A stretch of 64,000 nucleotides of DNA from Thiomicrorhabdus indica (GCF_004293625.1 NZ_CP033040.1:62001-126000); one strand, 5' to 3'; shown: positions 9,465 through 19,649, counted from the stretch's first letter. Made by a program: numbers and translations. The notes: generated from the sequence alone by a model not told the origin.

Positions 9465-12104
9465 ATGGAATCCACTCATCAAGAATTTGATATTTCCAAA
9501 TTCGGAACTATCGTCAGTAAAACTGATCTTCATGGAACCATTACCGGTGTGAATGAGGCCTTTATCCATGCGAGCGGCTATTCAAAAGAAGAATTGATTG
9601 GCCAACCACAAAGTATTGTTCGTCATCCAGATGTACCCAAAGCTGTTTTTAAAGATCTTTGGTCAACACTTAAAAGTGATAAACCGTGGGTACAAATCGT
9701 TAAAAACCGTCGAAAAGATGGCCGTTATTATTGGGTTCAAGCAAATATTACCCCTATGTATGAAAACGGTAAGATCATTGGTTATTTATCCGTTAGAACA
9801 GCTATCGACAATGCAACCAAAAACCAAGCTGAAAACCTCTACCAACAAATCAAATCCGGTAAGAAACGTCTGGATAACGGCTACCCATTAAGCAGTCTGC
9901 AAAAATTATGTATATTCGATAAAATTCACCCGATTAATCTGATGTTAACCATGATTGGTCTCATGGGAATACTTGCTACATCTATCCAATCAGGACTTAT
10001 TCAACTCCCTACTGAACTGGTCATATTTATCAGTGCCTTTTTCTTTTTCTATACATGGGCCGGTAAAAAATATGCCTTTAACCGCTTAGGTAGTGCCAAA
10101 AAAGTCATTGATAAAATGCGTGAAGGTGACTTCTCAGGACAAGTAAATTTCCGTGGAAATCACTCCTTAGGAAAATTGGTATCCGCCGTTAAAATGATGC
10201 AAGTGCAATTAGGTGCCATGTATGATGATTCACAGACCAAACTCAACTCAAGCATGCGTTTAAAGTCGGCACTGGACAGTGCTTCAAGCAATATTATGAT
10301 GGTGAATCAATCCGGAAAAGTGATTTACCTAAATCATCAAATGGAAGAATTTTTTCAAAAAAACCATACAAAAATTCAATCTGCGTTTGAAAATTTTTCC
10401 GTCGAGACCCTCATCGGTCAAAACTTAGCGACTGTTTGTCATAGCGAATTCTTCTCCGATCTCTCTCAAGCAAAGACTTCACAAGAGACGATTTGCGATC
10501 TAAATATCGAACTCTCTATAATTCCAGTTCAAGACGATGAAGGCACTCGCCTTGGTTCTGTTCTGGAATGGAAAGATATGACACAACAAAGAGTCATTGA
10601 GCGTGAATTGGAATCTACATTGAAAATGGCTTCTATTGGTCATACCGATTTGCATATTGATACCCGAAACCTAAGCGGTTTTTATCTCGACACCTCGAAT
10701 AACGTTAATTCTCTCCTCTCAGAACTGCACGCAATCATCGAAAATATGGTTCATGTTATGACCAAATTAGCGATAGGTGATGTTCGAGGTCGTATTGATA
10801 AAGATTTACAAGGCTCTCTTGCTGCCATGAAAGGTGCAACAAACGTATCTTTAGACAACCTCAGCTCAATCATTATGTATATTAAAAAGGCGGCAGGAAC
10901 CGTACAAATCGCCGCGGATGAATCTTATGAAGCTGCAAACGACTTATCTGACCGGACACAACAAGCTGCTGCCGCAATTGAACAAGTTAACTCTGCCATG
11001 CAAAATATGAGTCACCTGCAAATGGAAAACACACGTGAATTAACCAATGTTAATGACTCCGCACTACAAACCATGCAAGAAAATAAAAAGGCAAAAGCTT
11101 CCTTAAAAGCAACTGTGGATTCCATTCAAGAAATTCAAAAAACCTCCGAACAGATTTCCAATATTATTTCAATAATCGACGGTATCGCGTTTCAAACCAA
11201 TCTACTCGCACTGAATGCTGCAGTCGAAGCAGCAAGAGCCGGTGAACATGGTCGTGGTTTTGCTGTCGTAGCAGGTGAAGTAAGAACTCTGGCGCAGAAA
11301 TCTGCCGGAGCGGCACAAGACATTAAAGTCTTGATTAATGATTCAGTTCTTAAAGTGAATCAAGGTGTTGAAAAGGTGCAAGAAACCAATGAGGCTTTTG
11401 AAATCGTCGATCAAAGAGTCAACAATATCAGCAATGCAATGAAAACGGTGCTTGGTTCAATAGAACAACAACAAAATACCGTTAGTGAAATTGCTCAAGC
11501 ACTTAATGAATTAGACACAAATATTCAAAACAACGCCTCTCTGGTTGACCAATCTTCCGCGGCATCACACTCTTTAAAAGAACAAGCCGTCTTACTCAAT
11601 ACTGAAACGGCTAAATTCCTCATTGATGAACATAAAGCGATTGATTTAATTCAGGATTCACCGGATCTTTTCGGAGTTAAAATGGCCGATGTACGTCAGA
11701 ATATGCGAGTTTGGCGAACCAGTATTCAAACCTATCTAAACGGTATCCCGATAGAGATGGATGTCAATCAGGCTGTCAACCCGGAAAGCTGTTTTGTTGG
11801 AAAAAGCTTAGCAACGCTTTTGAATCAATTTCCACAAATGCAACAAATGAATGAATACCAAAAAGTACGTCAATTACATGTTCGCCAACATGAATTGGTG
11901 AAATCTGCCATGGAAATTTTGAATCAAGCCGATCAACATAGTTTGGAAGACTTAAAAACGAAAGATGCGATTCTGGACCAGTTTGTGAATATCACGGATG
12001 ACTTAGACAAGGCACTTGCCGCCTTGAACAGTGCTTTAACCTCAGAACTGATGCAACAAGCAACACCTAATTCACAATCAATTCCGCAACTTCGCTCAGC
12101 ATAA
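9465..12104 (+). CDS. Aer-like PAS chemoreceptor with a degenerate CZB-like C-terminal domain
   Basis: Energy- or redox-taxis type receptor, 879 residues. The N-terminal PAS domain (about 15-110) has the Aer pattern: R-H-P-D-V-P-K, K-P-W-V, and [13 protein letters not shown] hydrophobic membrane hairpin lies at about 150-195, followed by a HAMP-like stretch, a second PAS (about 265-380), another HAMP-like unit and the MCP signalling domain ([12 protein letters not shown]). The last 110 residues resemble a chemoreceptor zinc-binding (CZB) domain. The C-F-V-G-K segment and the L-H-V-R-Q-H histidines are present, but the first ligand position of the HxxW motif reads M-R-V-W. Unlike the neighbouring receptor it has no xWxxF tether at the C-terminus. 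Confidence 0.93.
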   Translation: MESTHQEFDISKFGTIVSKTDLHGTITGVNEAFIHASGYSKEELIGQPQSIVRHPDVPKAVFKDLWSTLKSDKPWVQIVKNRRKDGRYYWVQANITPMYENGKIIGYLSVRTAIDNATKNQAENLYQQIKSGKKRLDNGYPLSSLQKLCIFDKIHPINLMLTMIGLMGILATSIQSGLIQLPTELVIFISAFFFFYTWAGKKYAFNRLGSAKKVIDKMREGDFSGQVNFRGNHSLGKLVSAVKMMQVQLGAMYDDSQTKLNSSMRLKSALDSASSNIMMVNQSGKVIYLNHQMEEFFQKNHTKIQSAFENFSVETLIGQNLATVCHSEFFSDLSQAKTSQETICDLNIELSIIPVQDDEGTRLGSVLEWKDMTQQRVIERELESTLKMASIGHTDLHIDTRNLSGFYLDTSNNVNSLLSELHAIIENMVHVMTKLAIGDVRGRIDKDLQGSLAAMKGATNVSLDNLSSIIMYIKKAAGTVQIAADESYEAANDLSDRTQQAAAAIEQVNSAMQNMSHLQMENTRELTNVNDSALQTMQENKKAKASLKATVDSIQEIQKTSEQISNIISIIDGIAFQTNLLALNAAVEAARAGEHGRGFAVVAGEVRTLAQKSAGAAQDIKVLINDSVLKVNQGVEKVQETNEAFEIVDQRVNNISNAMKTVLGSIEQQQNTVSEIAQALNELDTNIQNNASLVDQSSAASHSLKEQAVLLNTETAKFLIDEHKAIDLIQDSPDLFGVKMADVRQNMRVWRTSIQTYLNGIPIEMDVNQAVNPESCFVGKSLATLLNQFPQMQQMNEYQKVRQLHVRQHELVKSAMEILNQADQHSLEDLKTKDAILDQFVNITDDLDKALAALNSALTSELMQQATPNSQSIPQLRSA

Positions 12105-12187
12105 AACCAGCGATATCCTTGTAGGAAATACTTAAGGAAAGCAAGGAAAGTTTTGCAATGCGACAACTTCATGTCTTGAACTGTCAA

Positions 12188-12317
12188 ACGAAGAACTCGG
12201 CGCTGAAAGGGTAAGCCGAGAAACGAAGAACTCGGCGAAGAGCCGAAAAATTAATTTGATTCAACCAGAGGTTCCCTAAACTACCGGCCGGTAAGAATTC
12301 ATTTGTTACCGGCCGGT
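12188..12317. repeat. Direct-repeat hairpin cluster plus a close pair of ACCGGCCGGT palindromes
   Basis: Between the Aer-like gene and engB (convergent), the 15-mer ACGAAGAACTCGGCG occurs at 12188-12202 and again at 12223-12237. The first copy pairs as CTCGGC / GCCGAG (12196-12201 with 12215-12220), the second as TCGGC / GCCGA (12232-12236 with 12242-12246). Two perfect ACCGGCCGGT copies follow at 12283-12292 and 12308-12317, separated by 15 bp. The hairpins may end transcription from both sides, but no strong T tract is present. Confidence 0.6.
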
Positions 12318-12335
12318 AAACCTTTAAACACTTTT

Positions 12336-13034
12336 TTAGAAAGTACGAATATTGGTTTTCTTCTTTTTCTTACCAAGCTTCGTGCCTTTCTCCGCTTGAT
12401 GACGCTGATGCGGTTTTTCTTCAATCAGCTTCGCTTCATAATCCATCCAATCATCCAATTTTTTCCAAACCTCGAGCAACCCTTGTTTATTCAATGATGA
12501 AAATAGTTGCACAGATGCGTGCGGATACTCTTCCTGAATAAGCTTTTCGATTGCATGTAAACTGGCTTTCGCCGGCCCTTTTTTCAGTTTGTCAGACTTC
12601 GTCAAAAGTATATGAACTGGCAATCCAATTTGTTGAGTCCATTCCAACATCACTAAATCAATCTCCGTGGGCGGCATTCGAGAATCCATTAACAAAACAA
12701 TCCCTTTCAACTGAGGACGCTTTTCAATGTATTCACTCAACCCTGCTTCCCAAGCTTTTTTGATTTTGACATTCACTTTTGCAAAACCATAACCCGGTAA
12801 ATCCACCAAAGAACGAATTTCATCCACAGGAAAAAAATTAATCAGTTGTGTTCTCCCAGGAGTTTTACTGGTTCTGGCAAGCGATTTTTGTGAGGTGATT
12901 GTGTTCAAAGCACTCGATTTACCTGCATTTGACCGGCCGGCAAATGCCACTTCGAATTCAAATTCTTCTGGGCAAAGGTTTAAGGTTGGAACACTTTTAA
13001 GATATGTTGCACGTTGGTAAAGAGGATGTTGCAT
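12336..13034 (-). CDS. engB: Ribosome biogenesis GTP-binding protein EngB/YsxC
   Basis: Essential GTPase for large-subunit ribosome assembly, 232 residues. The G1 loop G-R-S-N-A-G-K-S-S is at residues 33-41. G2 lies in the T-P-G-R-T-Q-L-I-N-F-F segment, G3 is D-L-P-G-Y-G, and G4 is T-K-S-D-K. A basic C-terminal tail (K-L-G-K-K-K-K-K) extends beyond the domain. Divergent from resB across 185 bp. In Pseudomonas engB also lies between polA and dsbA, so the neighbourhood is ancestral with resB-ccsB in between. Confidence 0.95.
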   Translation of the reverse strand: MQHPLYQRATYLKSVPTLNLCPEEFEFEVAFAGRSNAGKSSALNTITSQKSLARTSKTPGRTQLINFFPVDEIRSLVDLPGYGFAKVNVKIKKAWEAGLSEYIEKRPQLKGIVLLMDSRMPPTEIDLVMLEWTQQIGLPVHILLTKSDKLKKGPAKASLHAIEKLIQEEYPHASVQLFSSLNKQGLLEVWKKLDDWMDYEAKLIEEKPHQRHQAEKGTKLGKKKKKTNIRTF

Positions 13035-13158
13035 AGTTAATGGTCTTTTAATACTTTATCAATTTTGTGGCTAAGTATATACTTTACCCTATTTTTTGGG
13101 AAATACGTCCGCTAAACGCAGTCAATAAATTTAATTTTCCGTTAAAAATCAATAACTT

Positions 13159-13185
13159 AAAAACCAAGTAAATCTCTAGGTTTTT
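13159..13185 (+). terminator. Terminator-like hairpin in the resB leader
   Basis: AAAAACC (13159-13165) pairs with GGTTTTT (13179-13185) around a 13-base loop and a T run follows, 35 bp before the resB start. It could be an attenuator for resB, but the stem is short and A/T-rich. Confidence 0.3.
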
Positions 13186-13219
13186 TAAATAATCCGGGCG
13201 CTAAAGAAAAAGAAACCTT

Positions 13220-15226
13220 ATGAACAACTCAAGTACTGCAACCAAAGTTAAAAAGCCGAGTCCTTTTTTAAACTTTCTTGGCTCGATGAATCTTGCCGTT
13301 ACCTTGCTGATGATGCTCTCGATTGCTTCAGTCATTGGTACCGTTTTACAGCAAAATCAGGCTTTCCAAGACTATATTATTAAGTTTGGACCTTTCTGGA
13401 CCGATGTATTCAACAGTTTAGGACTTTTCCATGTTTACGGCGCAGCATGGTTTATTTTAGTCTTAATCTTTTTGCTGATTTCAACCAGTGTTTGCGTGGT
13501 TCGCAACACTCCAGGTTTCATGAAAGATATGAAACAGTTCAGCGAAAAGCTGACGGCCAATGCCATTAAACACCAAAAATACAATGTTGCGTTTAGCACT
13601 CACATTGCCAAAGACGAACACCTTACACATTCGGCCGCACTTCTGAAACACCACGGTTATAAAGTTAAAACCCATCAACACACTGATGGCTCCGTGACAG
13701 TTGCTGGTTTAAAAGGTGCTTGGAACCGTTTAGGCTATTTCTTTACTCATATCTCGATTATTATTATCTGTTTCGGGGGTCTGCTCGATTCCAACTTTTT
13801 ACTAAAGTACCGCGAAATGACTGGTACTTTAGTGCCTGAAACACGCTCAGTGAGTTTAGATGAAGTTCCTCAAACCGCATGGGTTGGCCCAGAGAACCTC
13901 TCATTCCGAGGAACCGTTAACATTCCTGAAGGATCAAAATCCGATATTTTGTTCTTGCCATATGAAAATGGTTACCTAGTCCAAAAACTTCCTTTCACGA
14001 TTGTAAACAAAGACTTCCATATCGATTATTACGACACAGGGATGCCGAAAAACTACCAAAGTGAATTAGAGCTTTACATTCCCGGTCAGGAAGAACCGAT
14101 TCGTAAAACCATTGAAGTGAACAAACCTCTTTATTACGAAAACTATGCGATTTATCAGTCATCATTTGGTGATGGTGGTACTGAACTCAAACTAAAAGTG
14201 CATCCATTATTATCACCGATTGTGAACCCGCTTGAGCTCGAATCTACGGTAAACAAAGTTGAGCCTTTAAAAACCCCTATGGGTAAATTTCGTCTAGAGT
14301 TGAATGACTTCCGCGCCTTTAACATGGTGCCTTTGAGTGATGAAGAACAAGCTGAGACCGGCCGAAAATTCCACAATAATGGCCCAACGGTAATTTTCAA
14401 GGTTCGTAATGAACAAGGTAAAGCTTGGGAATACGAAAACTACTTAATGGCGAATCATCAAGATGGGCGCGATTTCTTTATGACAGGTGTGCGTGAATCT
14501 GCTGCAGAGCCATTCCGATATCTGTTTATTCCTGCTGATGAAAAACGCTCTAAAGAACGTTTTTTCAAGTTAACAGCCATGTTGAATCAAAGCACTCAAA
14601 ATATGAATTTGATTCGTTCACTTTACCCGCAAGCCCCAGGGATGGATGATCGAACCTATGCTATGCAGCTCGATTTAACTGAAAAACTCTTGACCCTTTT
14701 CCGTCAAACCGGTTTCCAAGGGATCGAAGACTTTATATTGAAAAATGTGCCAAAAGAAGAACAGACAAAAGTCTCAGAATATTACTTTGCACAGACGACA
14801 TTTGCCCTACAAAGCATCTATCTCGAATTGCTGCGTAAAGAAGGCATTATTGATGATTTAAACGCGGAAATTACACCTTTCGATAAACAGTGGTTTGAAG
14901 ATGCATTAACCGCGATTACTGGGTTCTCTATTTATGGGCCACCCATGTTTGTTGAGTTGGCAGGCTTTAAAGAAATCCAAGCAACGGGTCTTCAAATTAC
15001 TAAATCCCCTGGAAAAGACATTGTTTATTTCGGAAGTACTTTACTTATAATTGGGGTCTTCTTTATGTTCTATGTTCGTCAAAGACGTGTATGGATCAAC
15101 ATTCAACCAAGTTCTTCGGGTGTCGATTTAAACATCGCTGCCAAAGACAATAAAAACCTTCCAGAGACGAAAGTCGAAATGGAAAAAATCGCAGATCAAA
15201 TTCGTGATTTTGCAAACAAGGCTTAA
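13220..15226 (+). CDS. resB: Cytochrome c biogenesis protein ResB (Ccs1)
   Basis: One half of the System II cytochrome c synthase, which moves haem across the inner membrane and attaches it to apocytochrome c. The 668-residue protein has three N-terminal membrane helices (about 28-50, 66-90 and 164-182), a large periplasmic domain and a last helix at about 608-630 before a short cytoplasmic tail. The G-S-M-N-L-A-V-T-L-L-M start of TM1 and the H-I-S-I-I-I-I-C-F-G-G helix are typical. The stop is 14 bp from ccsB; dsbA follows, giving one operon for periplasmic thiol and haem chemistry. No ribosome site is obvious before the ATG. Confidence 0.95.
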   Translation: MNNSSTATKVKKPSPFLNFLGSMNLAVTLLMMLSIASVIGTVLQQNQAFQDYIIKFGPFWTDVFNSLGLFHVYGAAWFILVLIFLLISTSVCVVRNTPGFMKDMKQFSEKLTANAIKHQKYNVAFSTHIAKDEHLTHSAALLKHHGYKVKTHQHTDGSVTVAGLKGAWNRLGYFFTHISIIIICFGGLLDSNFLLKYREMTGTLVPETRSVSLDEVPQTAWVGPENLSFRGTVNIPEGSKSDILFLPYENGYLVQKLPFTIVNKDFHIDYYDTGMPKNYQSELELYIPGQEEPIRKTIEVNKPLYYENYAIYQSSFGDGGTELKLKVHPLLSPIVNPLELESTVNKVEPLKTPMGKFRLELNDFRAFNMVPLSDEEQAETGRKFHNNGPTVIFKVRNEQGKAWEYENYLMANHQDGRDFFMTGVRESAAEPFRYLFIPADEKRSKERFFKLTAMLNQSTQNMNLIRSLYPQAPGMDDRTYAMQLDLTEKLLTLFRQTGFQGIEDFILKNVPKEEQTKVSEYYFAQTTFALQSIYLELLRKEGIIDDLNAEITPFDKQWFEDALTAITGFSIYGPPMFVELAGFKEIQATGLQITKSPGKDIVYFGSTLLIIGVFFMFYVRQRRVWINIQPSSSGVDLNIAAKDNKNLPETKVEMEKIADQIRDFANKA

Positions 15227-15240
15227 GAAAGGTAACGACT

Positions 15241-16419
15241 ATGCAAACTGAAACCTATATGCAACAACTCGAAGAGTCGCAAAAACAGCCCATAACTTTT
15301 AAAGAAATTGTTTGGGCCATTTTTATCACGCTAGTCAGTGTTTACTCTTATGTCACTTACGGCACTTTAATGGATATCTATGAAATTGGTATTTTGATAG
15401 GTACCGCAATTTCATGGATCTGGCTTGGACGCTTCTGGCCAAGCATGCGCCCTTTCACTTATTGGGTGAGTGCCTTGACCATACTCGCGCTCTGGTCGTA
15501 TCACAATCACGGTAATGTATTTGAAGCCAAAGATACCGCTTTCTTCTTGAAGTTCTTGGTCTCCAGTGAATCCGCGACTATGTGGATGAGCGCTCTTCTT
15601 GTACTAGCGACCGCGACCTACTTCTTTGCCTTATTTAACAAGTCAGAGTTTACTGCAAAAACAGCCACTACAATGGTTTGGGCAGCGATGGTATTTGGTT
15701 TTGTCGGCATGATGGTTCGCTGGCGTGAGTCTTACATCATTAACTTCGACTACGGACACATTCCTGTTTCATCACTGTATGAAGTATTCATTTTGTTTAT
15801 TGTCATGACCGGTTTAATGTATTTGTACTATGAGCAAAAATATAAAACTAGAGCATTAGGTGGCTACGTAATGCTGGTCATCAGTGCGGCGGTTGCATTC
15901 TTGTTGTGGTATCACTTTGATCGTGGCGCTCATGAAATTCAACCATTGGTTCCTGCCTTGAAATCTTACTGGATGAAAATTCACGTTCCTGCGAACTTTG
16001 TCGGTTATGGTGGGTTTGCGATTGCTGCAATGGTTGCCGTTGCCTACCTGTTCACAGAACGTTCATTGAAAAAAAATCCTGAAAGTACTTTCGCTGCGCG
16101 TATGCCGAGCTTGGAAATCATGGATGACATCATGTATAAAGTCATCGCTCTTGGGTTTGCATTTTTCACTATCGCAACCGTTCTAGGTGCGATGTGGGCA
16201 GCTGAAGCTTGGGGTGGCTACTGGTCATGGGATCCAAAAGAAACTTGGGCTTTGATCGTTTGGTTGAACTACGCCGCTTGGTTGCATATTCGCATGTCTA
16301 AAGGCTGGCGTGGGACACCGATGGCTTGGTGGGCATTTATCGGTCTATTCATTACCACTTTTGCTTTCTTGGGTGTGAACATGTTCTTATCAGGACTTCA
16401 TTCATACGGTGAGCTGTAA
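15241..16419 (+). CDS. ccsB: Cytochrome c biogenesis protein CcsB/CcsA (ResC type)
   Basis: The haem-handling partner of ResB: a 392-residue polytopic membrane protein with about eight helices. The haem-binding WWD motif is visible as W-G-G-Y-W-S-W-D-P-K-E-T-W, followed by an L-H-I-R-M helix end; flanking periplasmic histidines are the expected haem ligands. An AAAGGTAACGACT leader gives a ribosome site, and the spacing to resB (14 bp) and dsbA (25 bp) shows a single transcript. Confidence 0.95.
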   Translation: MQTETYMQQLEESQKQPITFKEIVWAIFITLVSVYSYVTYGTLMDIYEIGILIGTAISWIWLGRFWPSMRPFTYWVSALTILALWSYHNHGNVFEAKDTAFFLKFLVSSESATMWMSALLVLATATYFFALFNKSEFTAKTATTMVWAAMVFGFVGMMVRWRESYIINFDYGHIPVSSLYEVFILFIVMTGLMYLYYEQKYKTRALGGYVMLVISAAVAFLLWYHFDRGAHEIQPLVPALKSYWMKIHVPANFVGYGGFAIAAMVAVAYLFTERSLKKNPESTFAARMPSLEIMDDIMYKVIALGFAFFTIATVLGAMWAAEAWGGYWSWDPKETWALIVWLNYAAWLHIRMSKGWRGTPMAWWAFIGLFITTFAFLGVNMFLSGLHSYGEL

Positions 16420-16444
16420 TTCATAACCAAAAAGGATTTTAGAT

Positions 16445-17068
16445 ATGAATCGACGACTGTTTTTATCAACTCTTGCAGCAACTTCTTTAGTTGGAACTTC
16501 AAACCTAGCGCAAGCCGCTGAGTTTGAATTGATTGATGGCGTTCAATACAAAACACTGAAAAAACCAGTGGATACTGAAGGTAAAAAAACAGTCATTGAA
16601 GTTTTTGGTTATACCTGCCCTCACTGCTATCACTTGGAACCAAGTATTCATGAATGGTTGAAAACCAAGCCGGAAAATGTCCAATTTGAACGAATGCCAG
16701 TTGTCTTTAATCACCCAAATTGGATTTACATGGCTCGCGTGTTTTTCACCGCAAAACGTTTAGGTGTTTTAGAAAAATCACACAGCGACTTTTTCCACGC
16801 GATTCATCGTGATAAAACCGATGTCTTCACTCCAGAAGCTCTAGCCAAATTCTTTACTCGCTTTGGAGTAGAAGAAAAAGACTTCTTAGATATGTTCAAA
16901 AGTTTTGTGGTGGATGGCGATATCAAAAAAGCAGCGAAACTGACGCGCCAATATGAAGTCGAAGGGGTTCCAGCCATCATTATAAATGGCAAATATCTCA
17001 CCGATGTACCAATGGCCAAAGGCAAGAAAGAGATGTGGACTGTGGTGGACGAGTTGATTCAAAAATAA
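16445..17068 (+). CDS. dsbA: Thiol:disulfide interchange protein DsbA
   Basis: Periplasmic oxidase that introduces disulfides into exported proteins. 207 residues with a signal peptide ending near A-Q-A-A (about residue 25), a thioredoxin fold and the active site C58-P-H-C61 after V-F-G-Y-T. The cis-proline loop reads E-G-V-P-A-I-I near residue 177. An AAGGA ribosome site precedes the ATG. Third gene after resB and ccsB, where it probably keeps apocytochrome thiols in the disulfide exchange cycle. A strong terminator follows. Confidence 0.95.
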   Translation: MNRRLFLSTLAATSLVGTSNLAQAAEFELIDGVQYKTLKKPVDTEGKKTVIEVFGYTCPHCYHLEPSIHEWLKTKPENVQFERMPVVFNHPNWIYMARVFFTAKRLGVLEKSHSDFFHAIHRDKTDVFTPEALAKFFTRFGVEEKDFLDMFKSFVVDGDIKKAAKLTRQYEVEGVPAIIINGKYLTDVPMAKGKKEMWTVVDELIQK

Positions 17069-17106
17069 CTTTTCTATCTATAACTTAAATGACTATCAAA
17101 TCATTC

Positions 17107-17130
17107 AAAAACCCCATTGAGGGGTTTTTT
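17107..17130 (+). terminator. Rho-independent terminator of the resB-ccsB-dsbA operon
   Basis: The stem AAAACCCC / GGGGTTTT has a 5-base loop and six T residues follow the G tract. It lies about 40 bp after the dsbA stop. Confidence 0.88.
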
Positions 17131-17135
17131 GCTTT

Positions 17136-17152
17136 TTGAGGCTCAGCCTCAA
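17136..17152. repeat. Perfect 7-bp inverted repeat TTGAGGC-TCA-GCCTCAA
   Basis: A tight hairpin with a 3-base loop directly after the dsbA terminator and 60 bp before the next gene. It may be a second terminator stem or an operator for the acetolactate-synthase-type gene. Confidence 0.45.
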
Positions 17153-17213
17153 TATGCTTCTGGCATAATAAAGCCATTCAAAAGCCTACCGGCCGGTAAA
17201 TTAAAGGGATCTT

Positions 17214-18857
17214 ATGAAAGCCTCAGAACTGTTTGTAAACTGTCTTGAAAACGAAGGTGTCGAATATATTTTTGGAATTCCAGGTGAGGAAAACTTGGAA
17301 ATCATGGACGCTCTACTCGATTCAGACATTGAGTTTATTACAACACGCCATGAACAAGGTGCGGCTTTTATGGCAGATGTCTATGGACGTCTAACCGGCC
17401 GTTCAGGCGTTTGTATGTCCACGCTAGGGCCTGGTGCGACCAACCTTGTCACAGGAGTAGCCGATGCGAATATGGATAACGCACCTCTGGTCGCGATTGC
17501 CGGTCAAGCTGCCACAACACGTATGCACAAAGAATCCCATCAGGTCGTTGACTTGGTCAGTATGTTCAAGCCCATTACCAAATATTCCACTCAAATTCTT
17601 GAACCAGAAATTATTCCTGAAGTCGTGCGTAAGGCTTTTAAACTCGCAGAGGCAGAAAAACCTGGCGCGACTTTTATTGATTTCCCTGAAAATATCTGTG
17701 AAATGGACATTAATGAAACGCCTCTTCCAGTCAGTGTGAATCGTGCCACTTTCGCCGATCGCAGTCTTATCAAAGAAGCAGCAATAATGGTTCAGGAAGC
17801 TGAAAACCCACTCATACTGGTTGGTAACGGTGCCGTTCGCTCGTGCGCCAGTGACGACATTATTACCTTTGTTGAACGCCACAAAATTCCGGTCGTAAAT
17901 ACCTTTATGGCCAAAGGTGTGATTCCTTTTTACAACGATATGGCTATGGGAACGGCTGGCCTACAAAAAGGTGATTATGAAAACGGCGGCTTTGAAAAAG
18001 CCGATTTAATCATCTGTGTTGGTTTTGACATGGTTGAATACCACCCTCACCTCTGGAATCCTAATCGCTCTCATACGATTATTCACATCGACAGTAAAAA
18101 AGCCGAAGTCGACAGTAGCTATATTCCTAATTTGGAACTGATTGGCAATATCGGTGCTAACTTGCGCTCTCTGGGTGAAGCGATTGAAAAACCTATCACC
18201 AAATCAAATATCGACTTCACATTGCGTCAATCCATGATTAACGAAATGAACCGTTGTTCCAAAAGTGATGCTTGGCCAATGCTTCCACAAAAGATTATTT
18301 GGGATCTACGTACCGCAATGAACTCTGAAGATATCGCCATTAGTGACGTCGGTGCACACAAAATGTGGATGGCACGAATGTTCCGATGCGATCAGGCTAA
18401 TACTTGTATTATTTCTAATGGCTTTGCCGGCATGGGGATTGCGGTCCCAGGCGGTGTCGCGGCTAAACTCGCCTTTCCAGAAAAAGCTGTCGTTGCGGTC
18501 ACAGGGGATGCAGGATTTATGATGAACTCCCAAGAAATCGAAACCGCCCTGCGTAACAATACACCGTTTGTCATTCTTATTTGGAACGACAGTCAATACG
18601 GATTGATTGAATGGAAACAGCAGCGCCGCTATGGACGCCCTGCTTACATTGATTTTAAAAACCCTGATTTTGTTGCCTATGCAAAATCATTTGGCGCTGA
18701 AGGCATTAGAATCAATGCAGCAAAAGAGTTATTACCGGCTTTGAAAACTGCTTTAAAAACACCGACCGTAACCGTCATTGACTGCCCTGTCGATTATTCA
18801 GAAAATGATCGTCTCACTGAACTGCTTGGGAATGTGCTTTCAGAGATTGAAGACTAA
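17214..18857 (+). CDS. Acetolactate synthase-type thiamine-diphosphate enzyme, large subunit
   Basis: 547-residue member of the acetohydroxyacid synthase family: condenses pyruvate to 2-acetolactate, using thiamine diphosphate. The activating Glu47 lies in the R-H-E-Q-G-A-A-F-M-A-D-V-Y-G-R motif. The C-terminal cofactor motif reads G-D-A-G-F-M-M-N-S-Q-E-I-E-T-A, where the usual GDG is GDA. No regulatory small subunit (ilvN/ilvH) is adjacent, which suggests a stand-alone, catabolic-type (AlsS-like) enzyme or a paralogue of the biosynthetic one; the substrate is therefore not certain. An AAGGGA ribosome site precedes the ATG, and an ACCGGCCGGT palindrome (17188-17197) lies just upstream. Confidence 0.85.
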   Translation: MKASELFVNCLENEGVEYIFGIPGEENLEIMDALLDSDIEFITTRHEQGAAFMADVYGRLTGRSGVCMSTLGPGATNLVTGVADANMDNAPLVAIAGQAATTRMHKESHQVVDLVSMFKPITKYSTQILEPEIIPEVVRKAFKLAEAEKPGATFIDFPENICEMDINETPLPVSVNRATFADRSLIKEAAIMVQEAENPLILVGNGAVRSCASDDIITFVERHKIPVVNTFMAKGVIPFYNDMAMGTAGLQKGDYENGGFEKADLIICVGFDMVEYHPHLWNPNRSHTIIHIDSKKAEVDSSYIPNLELIGNIGANLRSLGEAIEKPITKSNIDFTLRQSMINEMNRCSKSDAWPMLPQKIIWDLRTAMNSEDIAISDVGAHKMWMARMFRCDQANTCIISNGFAGMGIAVPGGVAAKLAFPEKAVVAVTGDAGFMMNSQEIETALRNNTPFVILIWNDSQYGLIEWKQQRRYGRPAYIDFKNPDFVAYAKSFGAEGIRINAAKELLPALKTALKTPTVTVIDCPVDYSENDRLTELLGNVLSEIED

Positions 18858-18899
18858 ACTTAATGAGTAATGAGTAATTTGTATGCTGAATGTTAAATA

Positions 18900-18914
18900 G
18901 AATGCACCGCATTC
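18900..18914. repeat. Hairpin between convergent genes
   Basis: GAATGC-ACC-GCATTC is a perfect inverted repeat in the 87-bp gap between the convergent acetolactate-synthase-type and nitroreductase genes. There is no T tract, so a terminator role is only possible. Confidence 0.35.
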
Positions 18915-18944
18915 CCAATAAACTATTCAGCATTAAACATTCAT

Positions 18945-19526
18945 TTACAACCCAAACACCACTTCCGATAATGGCTTACGCTTGCCATTTTGGGTTGAGC
19001 AATCCCCTTTTAAATGCCCCATATACAAAACACCAATAAGCTCGATCTGTTGTGAATCTGCATTAATTTGCTGGTATGTGTGGTTATCTTTGATAATCGG
19101 CCCAGTACTCCACTGGACTCCCATTCCCATCTGCCAAGCCATTAACTGGAAGTTTTGAATCGCACAACTGCAGGCAGCATAATCTTCTTTTCTAACCAAT
19201 TCGTCATCCGCTAAAACTTGACCAACCAATACCATTTTGGGAATCTTTAAAAACTTTTCCACCGCTGCATCATAGATCATCTGATAGTTTTCTGAATTTG
19301 GCTCTGCCCGGCTCTCAGCTCTTAACTTTGCATAAGTTTCAGCCAAAGCTTTCTGTTGCGCTTCAGAAACCACCCAAAACCGCCAAGGTTGCGTCAACTT
19401 ATGATTCGGAGCCCAAATAGCTGCCTCTAAACAATTGTCTAACTCTGCAAACTCTACCGGCCGGTCAGAAAATTGATAACAAGTTCGACGAGATTTAATT
19501 AATGTCAGTAATTCAAACGCATTCAT
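18945..19526 (-). CDS. Nitroreductase-family FMN oxidoreductase
   Basis: 193-residue flavin enzyme of the nitroreductase superfamily, using NAD(P)H to reduce nitro groups or other electron-poor compounds; the real substrate is unknown. The N-terminal I-K-S-R-R-T motif (FMN phosphate binding), A-P-N-H-K-L-T-Q-P-W-R-F and the C-S-C-A-I-Q-N-F-Q-L-M-A helix are visible. A second, unrelated member of the family is at 44890. The 395 bp upstream contain the DnaA-box cluster. Confidence 0.88.
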   Translation of the reverse strand: MNAFELLTLIKSRRTCYQFSDRPVEFAELDNCLEAAIWAPNHKLTQPWRFWVVSEAQQKALAETYAKLRAESRAEPNSENYQMIYDAAVEKFLKIPKMVLVGQVLADDELVRKEDYAACSCAIQNFQLMAWQMGMGVQWSTGPIIKDNHTYQQINADSQQIELIGVLYMGHLKGDCSTQNGKRKPLSEVVFGL

Positions 19527-19649
19527 AATGATTTTTTGACCTTTATTTTTAGTTCTTTACGTTTCTTTAAATCTTTCCTCAAAGAATACCGGATACAACA
19601 AACAAATCATGGCAAAATACTCAAAAATTAATAGTTTTCATCTAAGCCC

